Source: Clostridium muellerianum
Lineage (GTDB): Bacteria > Bacillota > Clostridia > Clostridiales > Clostridiaceae
Direction of reading: 5' to 3'
NCBI RefSeq assembly: GCF_012926525.1
Contig: NZ_JABBNI010000063.1
Location: forward strand, 62,001-126,000
Length of the DNA stretch: 64,000 nucleotides
A program made the position numbers and the translations under genes. How positions within the stretch are numbered: position 1 is the stretch's first letter; every line of letters starts with the position of its first letter. The notes under the pieces were generated by a model. That model was given only the letters and a program-made list of their open reading frames with translations, was not told the DNA's origin and searched no databases. Of the stretch, positions 1 to 8,793 are shown piece after piece.

Positions 1-32
1 GATATTTTATTTAATTCTAATTCTTTGGACAT
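1..32 (-). CDS. Start of a further polysaccharide-cluster gene (truncated by window edge)
   Basis: On the minus strand an ATG at 32-30 is preceded by a GGAG ribosome site at good spacing and opens a frame that reads MSKELELNKI up to the window edge. It follows the acyltransferase gene by about 20 bases, so it is probably the next gene of the same operon. Ten codons are too few to assign a function. Confidence 0.45.
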   Translation of the reverse strand, partial: MSKELELNKI

Positions 33-52
33 ATAGCTTTCTCCAATCACAT

Positions 53-610
53 TCAAATCTTTTCCCAAGTGCCAGTAGCAGTATTATATCTTTTTACTAC
101 TTTTGCAGGAGCACCTACTATAACACAATAGTCAGGAAATTCACCACGTACCACTGAATTTGCACCAACAATACACTGTTTTCCAAGAATAGTACCTGCT
201 TGTATTGCTGCACCATATCCAATAAAACAATTTTCACCAATTTTAGTCTCCTTAGTCAAAAAATCTTGCTCCAAAATATGAACACCTATTTGCTTATAAT
301 CATGGTCAATATTAGTTATAAAAGCATTTCCCAAAATCGTTGTGTCCTTACCAATAACCAGTTCTGAGTTACTTGAAGTAATATGAAAATTCTGTCCTAT
401 GGATACATTATCTTTAATAACAATACTACCTGACACTCCATGTGTTTCTATTCTAACTCCAGGATAAATTCTTACTTTATTTCCTATTTTAACTCTTTTT
501 GTACCTTGTAAATATACAGGTTTCCCTATATATGAAAAGTTTCCAATTCTTTTAAAACGAACCTTATAAATAATCGCTCTAATAGCCCAAAAATATTTTA
601 CTATATTCAT
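53..610 (-). CDS. Hexapeptide-repeat (LbH) acyltransferase, WcaF-like
   Basis: The 185-residue protein is made mostly of hexapeptide repeats (for example IGNKVRI, IGKDTTI, IGENCFIGYGAAI, ILGKQCIVGANSVV), the signature of left-handed beta-helix acetyl or acyl transferases. Its length and the closing VIVGAPAKVVKRY motif match WcaF/maltose-O-acetyltransferase-type enzymes that O-acetylate sugars from acetyl-CoA. As the penultimate gene seen in an exopolysaccharide operon it probably decorates a sugar of the repeat unit; the acceptor cannot be told. The ATG has an AAGGGA site upstream. Confidence 0.85.
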   Translation of the reverse strand: MNIVKYFWAIRAIIYKVRFKRIGNFSYIGKPVYLQGTKRVKIGNKVRIYPGVRIETHGVSGSIVIKDNVSIGQNFHITSSNSELVIGKDTTILGNAFITNIDHDYKQIGVHILEQDFLTKETKIGENCFIGYGAAIQAGTILGKQCIVGANSVVRGEFPDYCVIVGAPAKVVKRYNTATGTWEKI

Positions 611-790
611 TTAAAGATCCCTTTCCAACAACTTCTCTTAGTTATTATAAAATCCAATTAAATTCCCAACGATAAAAAATAGTTCTTAAATCACCCTTAT
701 ACATTTATAAAATAATTTCATACAAAATCAAATCATATGTCACTAAAGTAAATTCAGATGCTGCATATTGATTTTGCATATATTATCTTC

Positions 791-1804
791 TCACTCAATT
801 GCATATAAGATATCCTCTATCCATGCTGTTATTGAATATTTATCATATATACTAGTATCTATTGGTACATATTTTGTTGAAAGAAAACCCTCTGGAATAT
901 TGATATTCTTTCTATCTATAACCAGAATATTATTAGGATTATAAAAATTATATTCTTTGATTTCTGCATTTGTAGTAATCAGCTTTTTATTCATTCCTAT
1001 CATTTCTATTGTTCTCATAGTGAGTCCAGTTTGTTTAGGGTGCTGGATATCAAGTATCACTCTTGATTCGTCAACCACATCCGATATTTCTCGACTACTA
1101 GCCTTAACAAATGAAAAATTTGTTTTCTTTGCATATTGGAATTCATGCTTTACAACCTTATAAAAATAATATATAAACTTACTTTGCAAGTAGCAAAAAC
1201 TATAAAAACTAAGCTTTCTTTTCTTACAAATTTTAGTAACTTCTCTTATAATTCCAAACCTATCTGAATGAATTGTTCCACAGAAACTAATATCATATTT
1301 ATACTTATTATCTGTTCTAAGTTCCTTTTTAAAATCATCTATATAAAATAATGATCTAAATTTCATTTCAGGATACTTTAATGTATCCTGTCTGTCAAAT
1401 GATAAAATACGATCAAAATATTTAAATTTTTTATTAACACCTTTAATGTTTTTTACTGAATCATATAAATACAAACAAAAAATTGCATTTGGAAATACAA
1501 CATGAAACTTTTCAAGTATTTCTTCTGTCAGCATGTCACACTTAATTACAAAAATATAATCATATTTATTATTCTTACACTCTTTTAAAATTTCATTATA
1601 ATATCCAAATGTCTTCTTATTGAATACACTTGGCACAATTTTTAAAAGAGCCCTATCGAATGCCTTAGTAACTGACCTCTCATCATAAAAATCTACTATA
1701 GCACCCAACTGTTCCATTTTATCTTTTATTTTATTTTCATATCCAAAAAATGATGGTGCTAAAAAAAGTATTCTTTTGCCCTTAATTGAATGTACGTCTT
1801 CCAT
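791..1804 (-). CDS. Probable polysaccharide glycosyltransferase (CgeB/GT-B-like)
   Basis: The 337-residue protein begins with a Rossmann-like strand (KRILFLAPSFFGYENKIKDK). Its C-terminal half, with DISFCGTIHSDRF near residue 175 and ILDIQHPKQTGLTMRTIEMI near 250, resembles the nucleotide-sugar-binding half of CgeB-like and GT-B glycosyltransferases, where a Glu after a TxRxxE pattern usually contacts the donor. There is no signal peptide, so it would act on the cytoplasmic face. Its start overlaps the stop of the upstream epimerase by one base (TAATG), indicating translational coupling. Donor and acceptor sugars are unknown. Confidence 0.6.
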   Translation of the reverse strand: MEDVHSIKGKRILFLAPSFFGYENKIKDKMEQLGAIVDFYDERSVTKAFDRALLKIVPSVFNKKTFGYYNEILKECKNNKYDYIFVIKCDMLTEEILEKFHVVFPNAIFCLYLYDSVKNIKGVNKKFKYFDRILSFDRQDTLKYPEMKFRSLFYIDDFKKELRTDNKYKYDISFCGTIHSDRFGIIREVTKICKKRKLSFYSFCYLQSKFIYYFYKVVKHEFQYAKKTNFSFVKASSREISDVVDESRVILDIQHPKQTGLTMRTIEMIGMNKKLITTNAEIKEYNFYNPNNILVIDRKNINIPEGFLSTKYVPIDTSIYDKYSITAWIEDILYAIE

Positions 1805-2937
1805 TACTTATATAATCCCTTTTTCTTCATTTCTTCAATAGATGCCTCATAGTTATCTACTTCTACTTCTTGCTGTTCTACCCAATCAACAAAATTTGAA
1901 ATTCCTTGTTTAAAAGATACCTTTGGCTCATATCCTAACAACTCATGAATCAACTTCAAATCCCCAAGATTATGCCTGATATCTCCTAGCCTATAGTTAC
2001 CAGATACATTAATTTCAATATTGGCTCCATACTTTTCCTTTAATGTATTTGCTACAGTTAAAACATCAATCTTTTCACCAGAACCAACATTAAATGTATG
2101 ATAATTAGCAGCTTCCTTTTCTATACCTAATATGACTGCATCTGTAATATCATCAATATAAACAAAATCTCTAGTCTCTAATCCATCCTCAAAAATATTT
2201 ATGTCATTACCATTTTTTATTCTTGTTGAAAAAATTGACAATATCCCTGTATATGGATTTTTCAATGATTGTCCAGGACCATATACATTTTGGAAACGAT
2301 ATGCTACAACTGGAATACCAATAGACTTTCCAACAACCATACACAATTGTTCTTGAGCCTGCTTGGTAAAACCATACACAGAAGTAGGATGTAATTCCGA
2401 TAATTCATCTGTTGGTAACATCTTAACTGTTTTGCCACAGATAGGACATTTTACCTCAAAATCTCCTTTTACCATATCTTCATCTATTCTTGATGTCGGA
2501 TATACTATTCCATGTTCTTCACATTTAAATTTTCCTTCACCATACACAGCACGCGATGCAGCAACAATAATCTTTTTAACATGGTGTTCTTCGTTTGTAA
2601 GAATTTCTAGAAGTTTAGCAGTTCCCCCAATATTAGTTGCAACATATTTATCTATTTCATACATGGATTGTCCAGTGCCAGTTTCAGCTGCCAAATGAAT
2701 GACAGCATCAATATTAATCAAGGCTTTTCTCCAATCATTAATCTTACCAACATCACCTTTTATGAAATTCACTTTTCCCTTAATTGTATTATATGTATAT
2801 GAATTATCAGGATTTTCACTATGAATCTGTGGGCTTAAATTATCTAGTATTGTTACTTCATATCCTTTATCGATAAGTTTCAATGCTAAATTACTACCTA
2901 TAAATCCAGCACCACCAGTTATTAATACGTTTGACAT
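1804..2937 (-). CDS. NAD-dependent sugar-nucleotide epimerase (dTDP-rhamnose 4-epimerase type)
   Basis: This is an extended short-chain dehydrogenase of 377 residues. It has an N-terminal GGAGFIGSNLALKL nucleotide-binding loop, HLAAETGTGQSMYE near residue 82 and a YGFTKQAQE catalytic YxxxK motif near residue 187. Between the fold core and the YxxxK is an insert with CEEHG and CPICG, two cysteine pairs that look like a small zinc site; such an insert occurs in dTDP-L-rhamnose 4-epimerase-type enzymes. Substrate choice is an inference. It has a GAGGAG site and is the third gene after the dehydratase. Confidence 0.75.
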   Translation of the reverse strand: MSNVLITGGAGFIGSNLALKLIDKGYEVTILDNLSPQIHSENPDNSYTYNTIKGKVNFIKGDVGKINDWRKALINIDAVIHLAAETGTGQSMYEIDKYVATNIGGTAKLLEILTNEEHHVKKIIVAASRAVYGEGKFKCEEHGIVYPTSRIDEDMVKGDFEVKCPICGKTVKMLPTDELSELHPTSVYGFTKQAQEQLCMVVGKSIGIPVVAYRFQNVYGPGQSLKNPYTGILSIFSTRIKNGNDINIFEDGLETRDFVYIDDITDAVILGIEKEAANYHTFNVGSGEKIDVLTVANTLKEKYGANIEINVSGNYRLGDIRHNLGDLKLIHELLGYEPKVSFKQGISNFVDWVEQQEVEVDNYEASIEEMKKKGLYK

Positions 2938-3022
2938 AATTATTCTCCTCTACTATCTGATTTGAAACATTTTGTTTTCTATATTAAAAATAATTTTTTA
3001 AAAGCCACAAAACTCAGCAGCT

Positions 3023-3805
3023 TTAATCTTTATCTTTCTCATACATCAAGTCCCCAAATACCTTATTAACCGTACTAACCTTCAGTACTCTTAATAACGG
3101 ATTGAACAACTTGGTCATGTATATCTTCTTACCATGTGCCTCAGCTATCTCTTTAACCATATCTGAAGTACAAACATACTCTTCATTCTGTGGTAAAAAT
3201 AATCCGTTGCTCTCATCATCAATAATCTGCTTTACAAATTCACATAAATTATCTATATAAATCATACTTCGCTTATTTTTTATATCTGGAAAAATAGGCG
3301 ATTTTAATGCAAATTTTTCCAATCTAACATAGTTACCTTTGCATCCTTTACCGTAAATCATAGGTGGTCTTAAAACTGCAATATTAAAAGTAGAATCTTG
3401 AAGTGGTGTTATTAACTCTTCCGCTTGAAGTTTAGACTTTCCGTAATTACTCTTTGGTGCAGGAACCGTATTTTTACTTATAACACCAGTTTCCATTCCA
3501 TATACACTCATGGAACTTAAAAATATGAATTGCTTAACTCCTTCTGATTTTGCTTTCTTAGTAACTTCATATACTAAATCTCTATTAACTTTATAATAAA
3601 GTTCTGCATTTTCTTTGGTTTCTTTTATGTGAGCAATCCCCGCAACGTGAAACACCACATCAAACCTAGAAAAATCCTTTGTCTTCCAAGTGCCATCTAT
3701 CATATCCACAGTATCAACTGTATATTCGTCAGACCACTGCTTAACATAATTTTCAAAGCTTGTCCCTATATAACTATTAGCGCCAGTAATAAGTATCTTC
3801 TTCAT
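3023..3805 (-). CDS. NAD-dependent epimerase/dehydratase family protein
   Basis: A 260-residue extended SDR protein, shorter than the usual 310-340. It has the ITGANSYIGTSFENYV Gly-rich loop at residues 5-20, FHVAGIAHIKET near 51 and a YGKSKLQAEE catalytic YxxxK near 124. Members with the same compact architecture sit in many Gram-positive polysaccharide clusters and act as UDP-sugar 4-epimerases or reductases. The C-terminal substrate-binding part is short, so substrate cannot be given. Its ribosome site is weak compared with neighbouring genes. Confidence 0.75.
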   Translation of the reverse strand: MKKILITGANSYIGTSFENYVKQWSDEYTVDTVDMIDGTWKTKDFSRFDVVFHVAGIAHIKETKENAELYYKVNRDLVYEVTKKAKSEGVKQFIFLSSMSVYGMETGVISKNTVPAPKSNYGKSKLQAEELITPLQDSTFNIAVLRPPMIYGKGCKGNYVRLEKFALKSPIFPDIKNKRSMIYIDNLCEFVKQIIDDESNGLFLPQNEEYVCTSDMVKEIAEAHGKKIYMTKLFNPLLRVLKVSTVNKVFGDLMYEKDKD

Positions 3806-3984
3806 CTAGTTCTCATCTACTTTCATCTAATTCTTACCGCATACTCACCTTCAAACTTCTATGAATCCGAAACACCCCAAGTCTGCTTAAAATTTTGTAA
3901 ACTAATTCAATACTAAGTTCCACTATTCTTCATTCATAAAACTAGGATTTAACCTGGCTCTATCTTTTCAACAATTTACTTTTA

Positions 3985-4605
3985 TTAACCTGATATTGTT
4001 TGTTTTTTCTGTTCCTCTGCAGCAGTATTTTTTTTGCTAGAAGCACCTTCTATAATTCCATCAGCCCTAAGAACCTTAAACACAGTTCTTATCAATATCT
4101 TTATATCAAAAGCCAAAGATCTGTGGTCTAGATAATATTTATCATATGAAGTTTTTCCAGCATCATTAAGCATATCTCTTCCATTAACTTGAGCCCAGCC
4201 TGTAAGTCCTGGTAGTATTTTATGTACTCCAGCCTTAGTTCTTAATTCTTTCAGTTCATACTGATTATACAAAGCTGGTCTTGGACCAATAAAAGCCATA
4301 TCACCTTTAAAAATATTAATTAACTGTGGTAGCTCGTCCAAACTTGTTTTTCTCAAAATCTTTCCAAAAGATGTTATATAATTTTGAGAATGTTTAAGCT
4401 CCTCCGTTGCTACATTAGGTGTTCCAACTGCCATGGTTCTAAATTTATAAAACTTAAATAACTTATTGTTTTTTTCAATTCTCATTTGAGTAAAAAATAC
4501 AGGTCCTTTTGAATCTATCTTTATAATAATTGCTATAAGGAATAATATTGGTGATAATAATATTAATAGAATCAAACTAATTAACATATCAAAATACCTT
4601 CTCAT
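3985..4605 (-). CDS. Polyprenyl-phosphate sugar-1-phosphate transferase (PglC/EpsL type)
   Basis: The 206-residue protein has one N-terminal hydrophobic segment (FDMLISLILLILLSPILFLI) and then the small phosphoglycosyl transferase core: KFYKFRTMAVGT, TSLDELPQLINIFKGDM, GPRPAL and GLTGWAQVNGRD. These motifs define monotopic enzymes that move a sugar-1-phosphate from a UDP-sugar to undecaprenyl phosphate, the first committed step of a lipid-linked repeat unit at the inner membrane. The Lys/Gln-rich tail after residue 190 is unremarkable. It follows the dehydratase by 18 bases and has an AGGAGGG site. Confidence 0.88.
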   Translation of the reverse strand: MRRYFDMLISLILLILLSPILFLIAIIIKIDSKGPVFFTQMRIEKNNKLFKFYKFRTMAVGTPNVATEELKHSQNYITSFGKILRKTSLDELPQLINIFKGDMAFIGPRPALYNQYELKELRTKAGVHKILPGLTGWAQVNGRDMLNDAGKTSYDKYYLDHRSLAFDIKILIRTVFKVLRADGIIEGASSKKNTAAEEQKKQTISG

Positions 4606-4623
4606 AAAATATCCCTCCTATCC

Positions 4624-6162
4624 TTAAACACATTTAGATATAGCTGCTTCTGACTCAAACCTCTTATAAGTAGGTACTAATTCTTCAAGTTTGCTAATAA
4701 TTTTTTCTCTATCATCTTCATCAAGAATAGTATTAAATTCATTAATTTTAATCATTAAAGTATCAAAATCATGAAAAGTAGGCTTCCCAACAAATATTTT
4801 ATTATGTAGAGTTTGGTTCAAACCTTCTTCTTCTGTTAAAACTTCCTCATAAAGTTTTTCTCCAGGTCTAAGCCCAATAATTTCTATCTTAATATCTTTA
4901 TTAGGTTCATATCCCATTAATCTTATTAAATAACAAGCTAAATCATATATTTTAACTGGACTTTCCATATCCAGTACAAATATTTCTCCACCTTTAGCAT
5001 ATGCTCCTGCTTGTAGCACTAACTGAGCTGCTTCTGGTATAGTCATGAAAAATCTATTAATTTCCTTATGGGTTACAGTAACTGGGCCCCCATTTTTAAT
5101 TTGGTCTATAAATACTGGTATCACAGACCCATTACTTCCCAAAACATTACCAAATCTTACTGCAACAAATTGGGTTGAACTTCTCTTGTTCATAGATTGA
5201 ATAATCATCTCACATACTCTTTTTGTTGCCCCCATAATGTTAGTAGGATTTACAGCTTTATCTGTTGAAATCATAACAAATCTTTTAACTTTGTATTTAT
5301 CAGAACAAAGGACTACATTTAATGTACCAAATACATTATTTTTTATAGCCTCACTTGGATTTTCTTCCATGAGTGGTACATGTTTGTGAGCTGCTGCATG
5401 AAATACAATATCTGGCTTATACTTATTGAAAATTAAATTCAATCTTTTCTTATCTCTAACTGAAGCAATAACATATTTTATATCTATACATACACCTTGT
5501 CTATTAAATTCCTGTTGTAAAACATAGGCATTATTTTCATATTCATCAAGTACTATTAGTTCTTTAGGATTAAACTTTATAATCTGTCTGCATAGTTCAG
5601 ATCCTATAGAACCACCTCCACCTGTTACCATAACAGTTCTTGCATTAATGTAATGACTAATTCCTTCCATATCAAGCTTAACAGGGTCTCTTCCTAATAA
5701 ATCTTCAAAATCAACTTCTCTTAACTTATTTTTATCATTACTAGCATATTCTTTAATCTTTACATTCAAATACTTTTTAATTATTATAAATGACATTCTA
5801 AATGCGCTAACTAATAAAATACTAAGTATACTTCCTAAAATGTTAACACTTAAAATAAGCTCCTGACCTAAAGTAAATCCATAAATAATTCCTAACAAAT
5901 TTGCTACAATGCAAGCACTTATACCTAACCCAGCCTCATCAATAGTAATATGTTTCCATAACTTTTTATAAAGCCTAAATGAACAAAATACTACTAAATA
6001 AATACCTGTGATTATTATTACATCATTCTTAAACCTTAATAATTCATAGGAATGTATATCAAAATTAGATTTAAGGAAATATATTAACGCATAAGAAAAA
6101 TTTATCAGTATAATATCTATAATCATTAATATATATTTCCTTGCATTTTTCAAACTGTCCAT
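4624..6162 (-). CDS. Membrane-linked nucleotide-sugar 4,6-dehydratase (CapD/EpsC family)
   Basis: Four hydrophobic segments occupy about the first 135 residues. They are followed by a cytoplasmic SDR domain with VTGGGGSIGSELCRQ, FHAAAHKHVPLME and STDKAVNPTNIMGATKR. The Met-x-x-x-Lys in place of Tyr-x-x-x-Lys is normal in this family of UDP-GlcNAc dehydratases/epimerases, which supply sugars for capsule. An upstream TTG at 6195 is possible, but the ATG at 6162 has AGAGGG six bases before it and leads straight into the first membrane helix, so I prefer it. The gene begins a second block after a double hairpin that may attenuate transcription. Confidence 0.85.
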   Translation of the reverse strand: MDSLKNARKYILMIIDIILINFSYALIYFLKSNFDIHSYELLRFKNDVIIITGIYLVVFCSFRLYKKLWKHITIDEAGLGISACIVANLLGIIYGFTLGQELILSVNILGSILSILLVSAFRMSFIIIKKYLNVKIKEYASNDKNKLREVDFEDLLGRDPVKLDMEGISHYINARTVMVTGGGGSIGSELCRQIIKFNPKELIVLDEYENNAYVLQQEFNRQGVCIDIKYVIASVRDKKRLNLIFNKYKPDIVFHAAAHKHVPLMEENPSEAIKNNVFGTLNVVLCSDKYKVKRFVMISTDKAVNPTNIMGATKRVCEMIIQSMNKRSSTQFVAVRFGNVLGSNGSVIPVFIDQIKNGGPVTVTHKEINRFFMTIPEAAQLVLQAGAYAKGGEIFVLDMESPVKIYDLACYLIRLMGYEPNKDIKIEIIGLRPGEKLYEEVLTEEEGLNQTLHNKIFVGKPTFHDFDTLMIKINEFNTILDEDDREKIISKLEELVPTYKRFESEAAISKCV

Positions 6163-6441
6163 ATCATCCCTCTTCCTATATGTATCTTTATACAAACTTT
6201 AACAATAATCTAAATAAACTATGTACTTTTCTAATAATCAACTACTCATATTCAATTACATTGAGTAATTTAGTAAATTTATTAATGCTTGTACAATTAT
6301 AATTTTTGTAATTTAAAGCTTTTTCCCCACTTAAAACCACTTTACCGATTATTTTCATTCCCTCGTAAACATTATAATTCCAAAGCTACAAACATTCAAC
6401 CTGATTATACATAAAAATGCATAATTTACACTCAAAATTTA

Positions 6442-6520
6442 AGAATCATAAAAATTCCTACTCAAAAAGGTCTTTTATGATTCTAACTTAAAGAACACAT
6501 AAGATTATTATGTGTTCTTT
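6442..6520 (-). terminator. Tandem hairpins, terminator or attenuator inside the polysaccharide operon
   Basis: Two perfect inverted repeats lie between the kinase stop (6524) and the dehydratase start. One is AGAATCATAAAA at 6442-6453 paired with 6473-6484. The other has 13-base arms, AAAGAACACATAA at 6490-6502 paired with 6508-6520, around a five-base loop. Neither is followed by a long U run on the minus strand, so partial read-through is plausible. The rest of the 360-base gap (6163-6441) is AT-rich and shows no other feature to me. Confidence 0.6.
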
Positions 6521-6523
6521 ATT

Positions 6524-7246
6524 CTAATTTTCCTTCTTTTTCTTCTTTTTCTTTATTCTTTCACCATCAGCACCATAGTAATAATGGTAATAATATCCAT
6601 AATACCCTTTTTCATGAATTTCCAACTTGTTTAATACTACTCCTAATATTTTAGCATCTACTTTTTCTAAAAGCTGTTTTGCCTTTATTGCTGCTGCTCT
6701 TTCTGCTTGAGATGCTGCTATTACAAGTAGACATCCATCTGCATGTCTAGATAAAAGCTGAGCATCTGTTACCGCTATTATAGGTGGAGTATCTAATACT
6801 ATGTAATCATATTTTTCTCTTAAAAGATCTAAAAAACTCTTCATCTTAGAAGATGCTAAAAGTTCTGCTGGATTTGGTGGCCTTGTACCTGACGTAAGTA
6901 AACTTAAGTTTGGTACTTCTGTATTCTGTACTGCTTCTTCAAATTTAGCTTTTCCTGCAAGTAAATCAGAGAGTCCCAAATTATTGGATGTTTTAAACAA
7001 TTTATGTAATTTAGGTTTTCTTTGATCACAATCAATTAATATAGTTTTACTGCCTGACTCTGACATTACCACTGCTAAGTTAGAAGAAGTAGTTGATTTT
7101 CCTTCACTTGGTCCTGAACTAGTTATAACTATAGTTTGAACTTTAGTATCGAAGGAAGAAAATTGAATATTTGTTCTAAGAGTTCTATAAGCTTCCGAAA
7201 TGGGGCTTTTAGAATCTTCTACTGTTATCAAATTTGGATTTTCCAT
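6524..7246 (-). CDS. cpsD: Bacterial tyrosine kinase of capsule synthesis, CpsD/CapB type
   Basis: A P-loop BY-kinase: the protein carries SSGPSEGKSTTSSN (Walker A), LIDCDQRKPKLHK (Walker A') and YDYIVLDTPP (Walker B). It ends with a tyrosine cluster (GYYGYYYHYYYG) that would be the autophosphorylation tail, followed by a lysine run (nine Lys in the last twelve residues). In Gram-positives this kinase works with the Wzz-like membrane activator encoded upstream and is reset by CpsB, tuning chain length and export. A GTG at 7258 is possible, but the ATG at 7246 has GGAG at better spacing. Confidence 0.9.
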   Translation of the reverse strand: MENPNLITVEDSKSPISEAYRTLRTNIQFSSFDTKVQTIVITSSGPSEGKSTTSSNLAVVMSESGSKTILIDCDQRKPKLHKLFKTSNNLGLSDLLAGKAKFEEAVQNTEVPNLSLLTSGTRPPNPAELLASSKMKSFLDLLREKYDYIVLDTPPIIAVTDAQLLSRHADGCLLVIAASQAERAAAIKAKQLLEKVDAKILGVVLNKLEIHEKGYYGYYYHYYYGADGERIKKKKKKKEN

Positions 7247-7270
7247 TGTTGTTTTCACTCCAATTTTTCT

Positions 7271-8041
7271 TTATTTTCTTTTCAAAAAGGAAAATATGCT
7301 CTTTTTCTCTTTTACCTTTTCTGCACAGCTGTTAATACTGTCATTGCTTAAAATTTTTTCAGCATTTTTAGTAACTTTATCTTTAAGCCCAGCTCTTAGC
7401 TTGTCTCCTTGAATTATTGCTTCCTCTATCTTAGGACTTCTTCTCCCTGTAGAATGTGCATCAGAAGCTATAAAATCGCATATATTGTGTTCTATTAAAG
7501 TATGAGACAATTTTTGAGCTTCTTTTCCAAATAAGCCCTTTACACTACCGCTATTTAATTGAAAAAGATGTTTTTCTTCTATAAACTCATTTATTAAAGA
7601 AGGTTTTTTCATAAAATACAGATACCTTTCTGGATGAGCAATTATAGGCACTGCACCTGATATTTTAAGTTCATATAACATATCTAATGCTTGTTTTGGC
7701 ATAGTTTCCATTGGGAATTCTACCAATACATATTTTGAATTATTTAGTCCCTTTATGGCACCATCCTTATACAATTCTAAGGTATGATTATCCAAAAAAA
7801 CTTCTTGCCCGGGAAATATCTCTACGTTTATACTAATTTCTACTATTTTCTTCTTTAAATCTTCTATGTGTTTACAAACATCTTCATATTTATTCTCATA
7901 GTACCCTCTGTAAAAATGAGGAGTTGCTATTATCTTTTTTATACCATTATCCTCTGCAATTTTAAGCATTTTTATAGAATAATCCATATCTTTAGAACCA
8001 TCATCAATACCAGGCAATATATGAGTATGTATATCTATCAT
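7271..8041 (-). CDS. cpsB: Tyrosine-protein phosphatase CpsB/YwqE (PHP family)
   Basis: The protein opens with MIDIHTHILPGIDDGS, whose HxH belongs to the PHP metal site. Further metal-binding residues appear in ATPHFYRG near residue 40, PGQEVFLDN near 78, IAHPERY near 134 and IASDAHS near 190. Length (256) matches CpsB/CapC manganese-dependent phosphatases that remove phosphate from the CpsD tail. It lies between the chain-length protein and the kinase, with gaps of 17 and about 25 bases, the usual order of this regulatory trio. Confidence 0.92.
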   Translation of the reverse strand: MIDIHTHILPGIDDGSKDMDYSIKMLKIAEDNGIKKIIATPHFYRGYYENKYEDVCKHIEDLKKKIVEISINVEIFPGQEVFLDNHTLELYKDGAIKGLNNSKYVLVEFPMETMPKQALDMLYELKISGAVPIIAHPERYLYFMKKPSLINEFIEEKHLFQLNSGSVKGLFGKEAQKLSHTLIEHNICDFIASDAHSTGRRSPKIEEAIIQGDKLRAGLKDKVTKNAEKILSNDSINSCAEKVKEKKSIFSFLKRK

Positions 8042-8058
8042 TTATACTCTCACCTCTA

Positions 8059-8754
8059 TTATCTATCTTCTAAAGAAGTATATTTTGGTATTATTCCTAT
8101 AACAGGAATATCAAGATACTTCTCTATGTCATCTTCAGATTTTATAGTACTATCCATATACTCAAGTACAAAACTTAAACCAACTGATACCACAAGACCT
8201 AAAAAGAAAGCTATAGCTAGATTTAGTGCTTTTTTAGGCTTTACAGGAGCTTCTGGAAATTTTGGTTCATCCATAATTTGAATATCGCCACCAGTTGGAA
8301 AAACCTTTTTAGATTCATCTATAAAAGTTGATGACACAGCTTTTACTATACTTACCGCTTCCTTAGCATCTTTATTTTGAGCTTTAATTTCAAGTATTTG
8401 AGTTCCTTGTTGTGTTGTTATTTTTATCATTTTTTTTAGTTTTTCTGGTTTTATTGAACCATTTAACTTATCTGCAGATTTTTCTGCTACTCTATTAGAC
8501 TGTGCTATTTGGGCATATGTCTTAACAAGATTTTGATACATCATAACATCATTATACTGAGTATTGTTCTTTTCACTTGCTTGAGGTTTTCCTACTATTA
8601 TAGTTGCTCCAGCTTCATATGTAGGTTTTATTACAAAAAAACTTAATATTCCAGAAACTAAAGTACATCCCAAAGTTATAAGCAATATTAATTTAATTCT
8701 TTTTCTTACTATGTAAAAAAAGTCCCTCAAATCTAACGTCATTTCTTCTTCCAT
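8059..8754 (-). CDS. cpsC: Wzz-type chain-length determinant / CpsC membrane activator
   Basis: The 231-residue protein has an N-terminal membrane helix around residues 17-37 (IKLILLITLGCTLVSGILSF). An extracellular Wzz domain follows, then a second helix at about 177-197 with the PxxPxxP-type lead-in FPEAPVKPKKALNLAI. This topology is that of CpsC/CapA/EpsA, which activates the separately encoded CpsD kinase through its short cytoplasmic tail. Its AGGAG site and 38-base distance from the upstream gene suggest one transcript. Confidence 0.9.
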   Translation of the reverse strand: MEEEMTLDLRDFFYIVRKRIKLILLITLGCTLVSGILSFFVIKPTYEAGATIIVGKPQASEKNNTQYNDVMMYQNLVKTYAQIAQSNRVAEKSADKLNGSIKPEKLKKMIKITTQQGTQILEIKAQNKDAKEAVSIVKAVSSTFIDESKKVFPTGGDIQIMDEPKFPEAPVKPKKALNLAIAFFLGLVVSVGLSFVLEYMDSTIKSEDDIEKYLDIPVIGIIPKYTSLEDR

Positions 8755-8793
8755 AAAATATAACTCCTCCTTGTGTATACTTATATTATAAAA

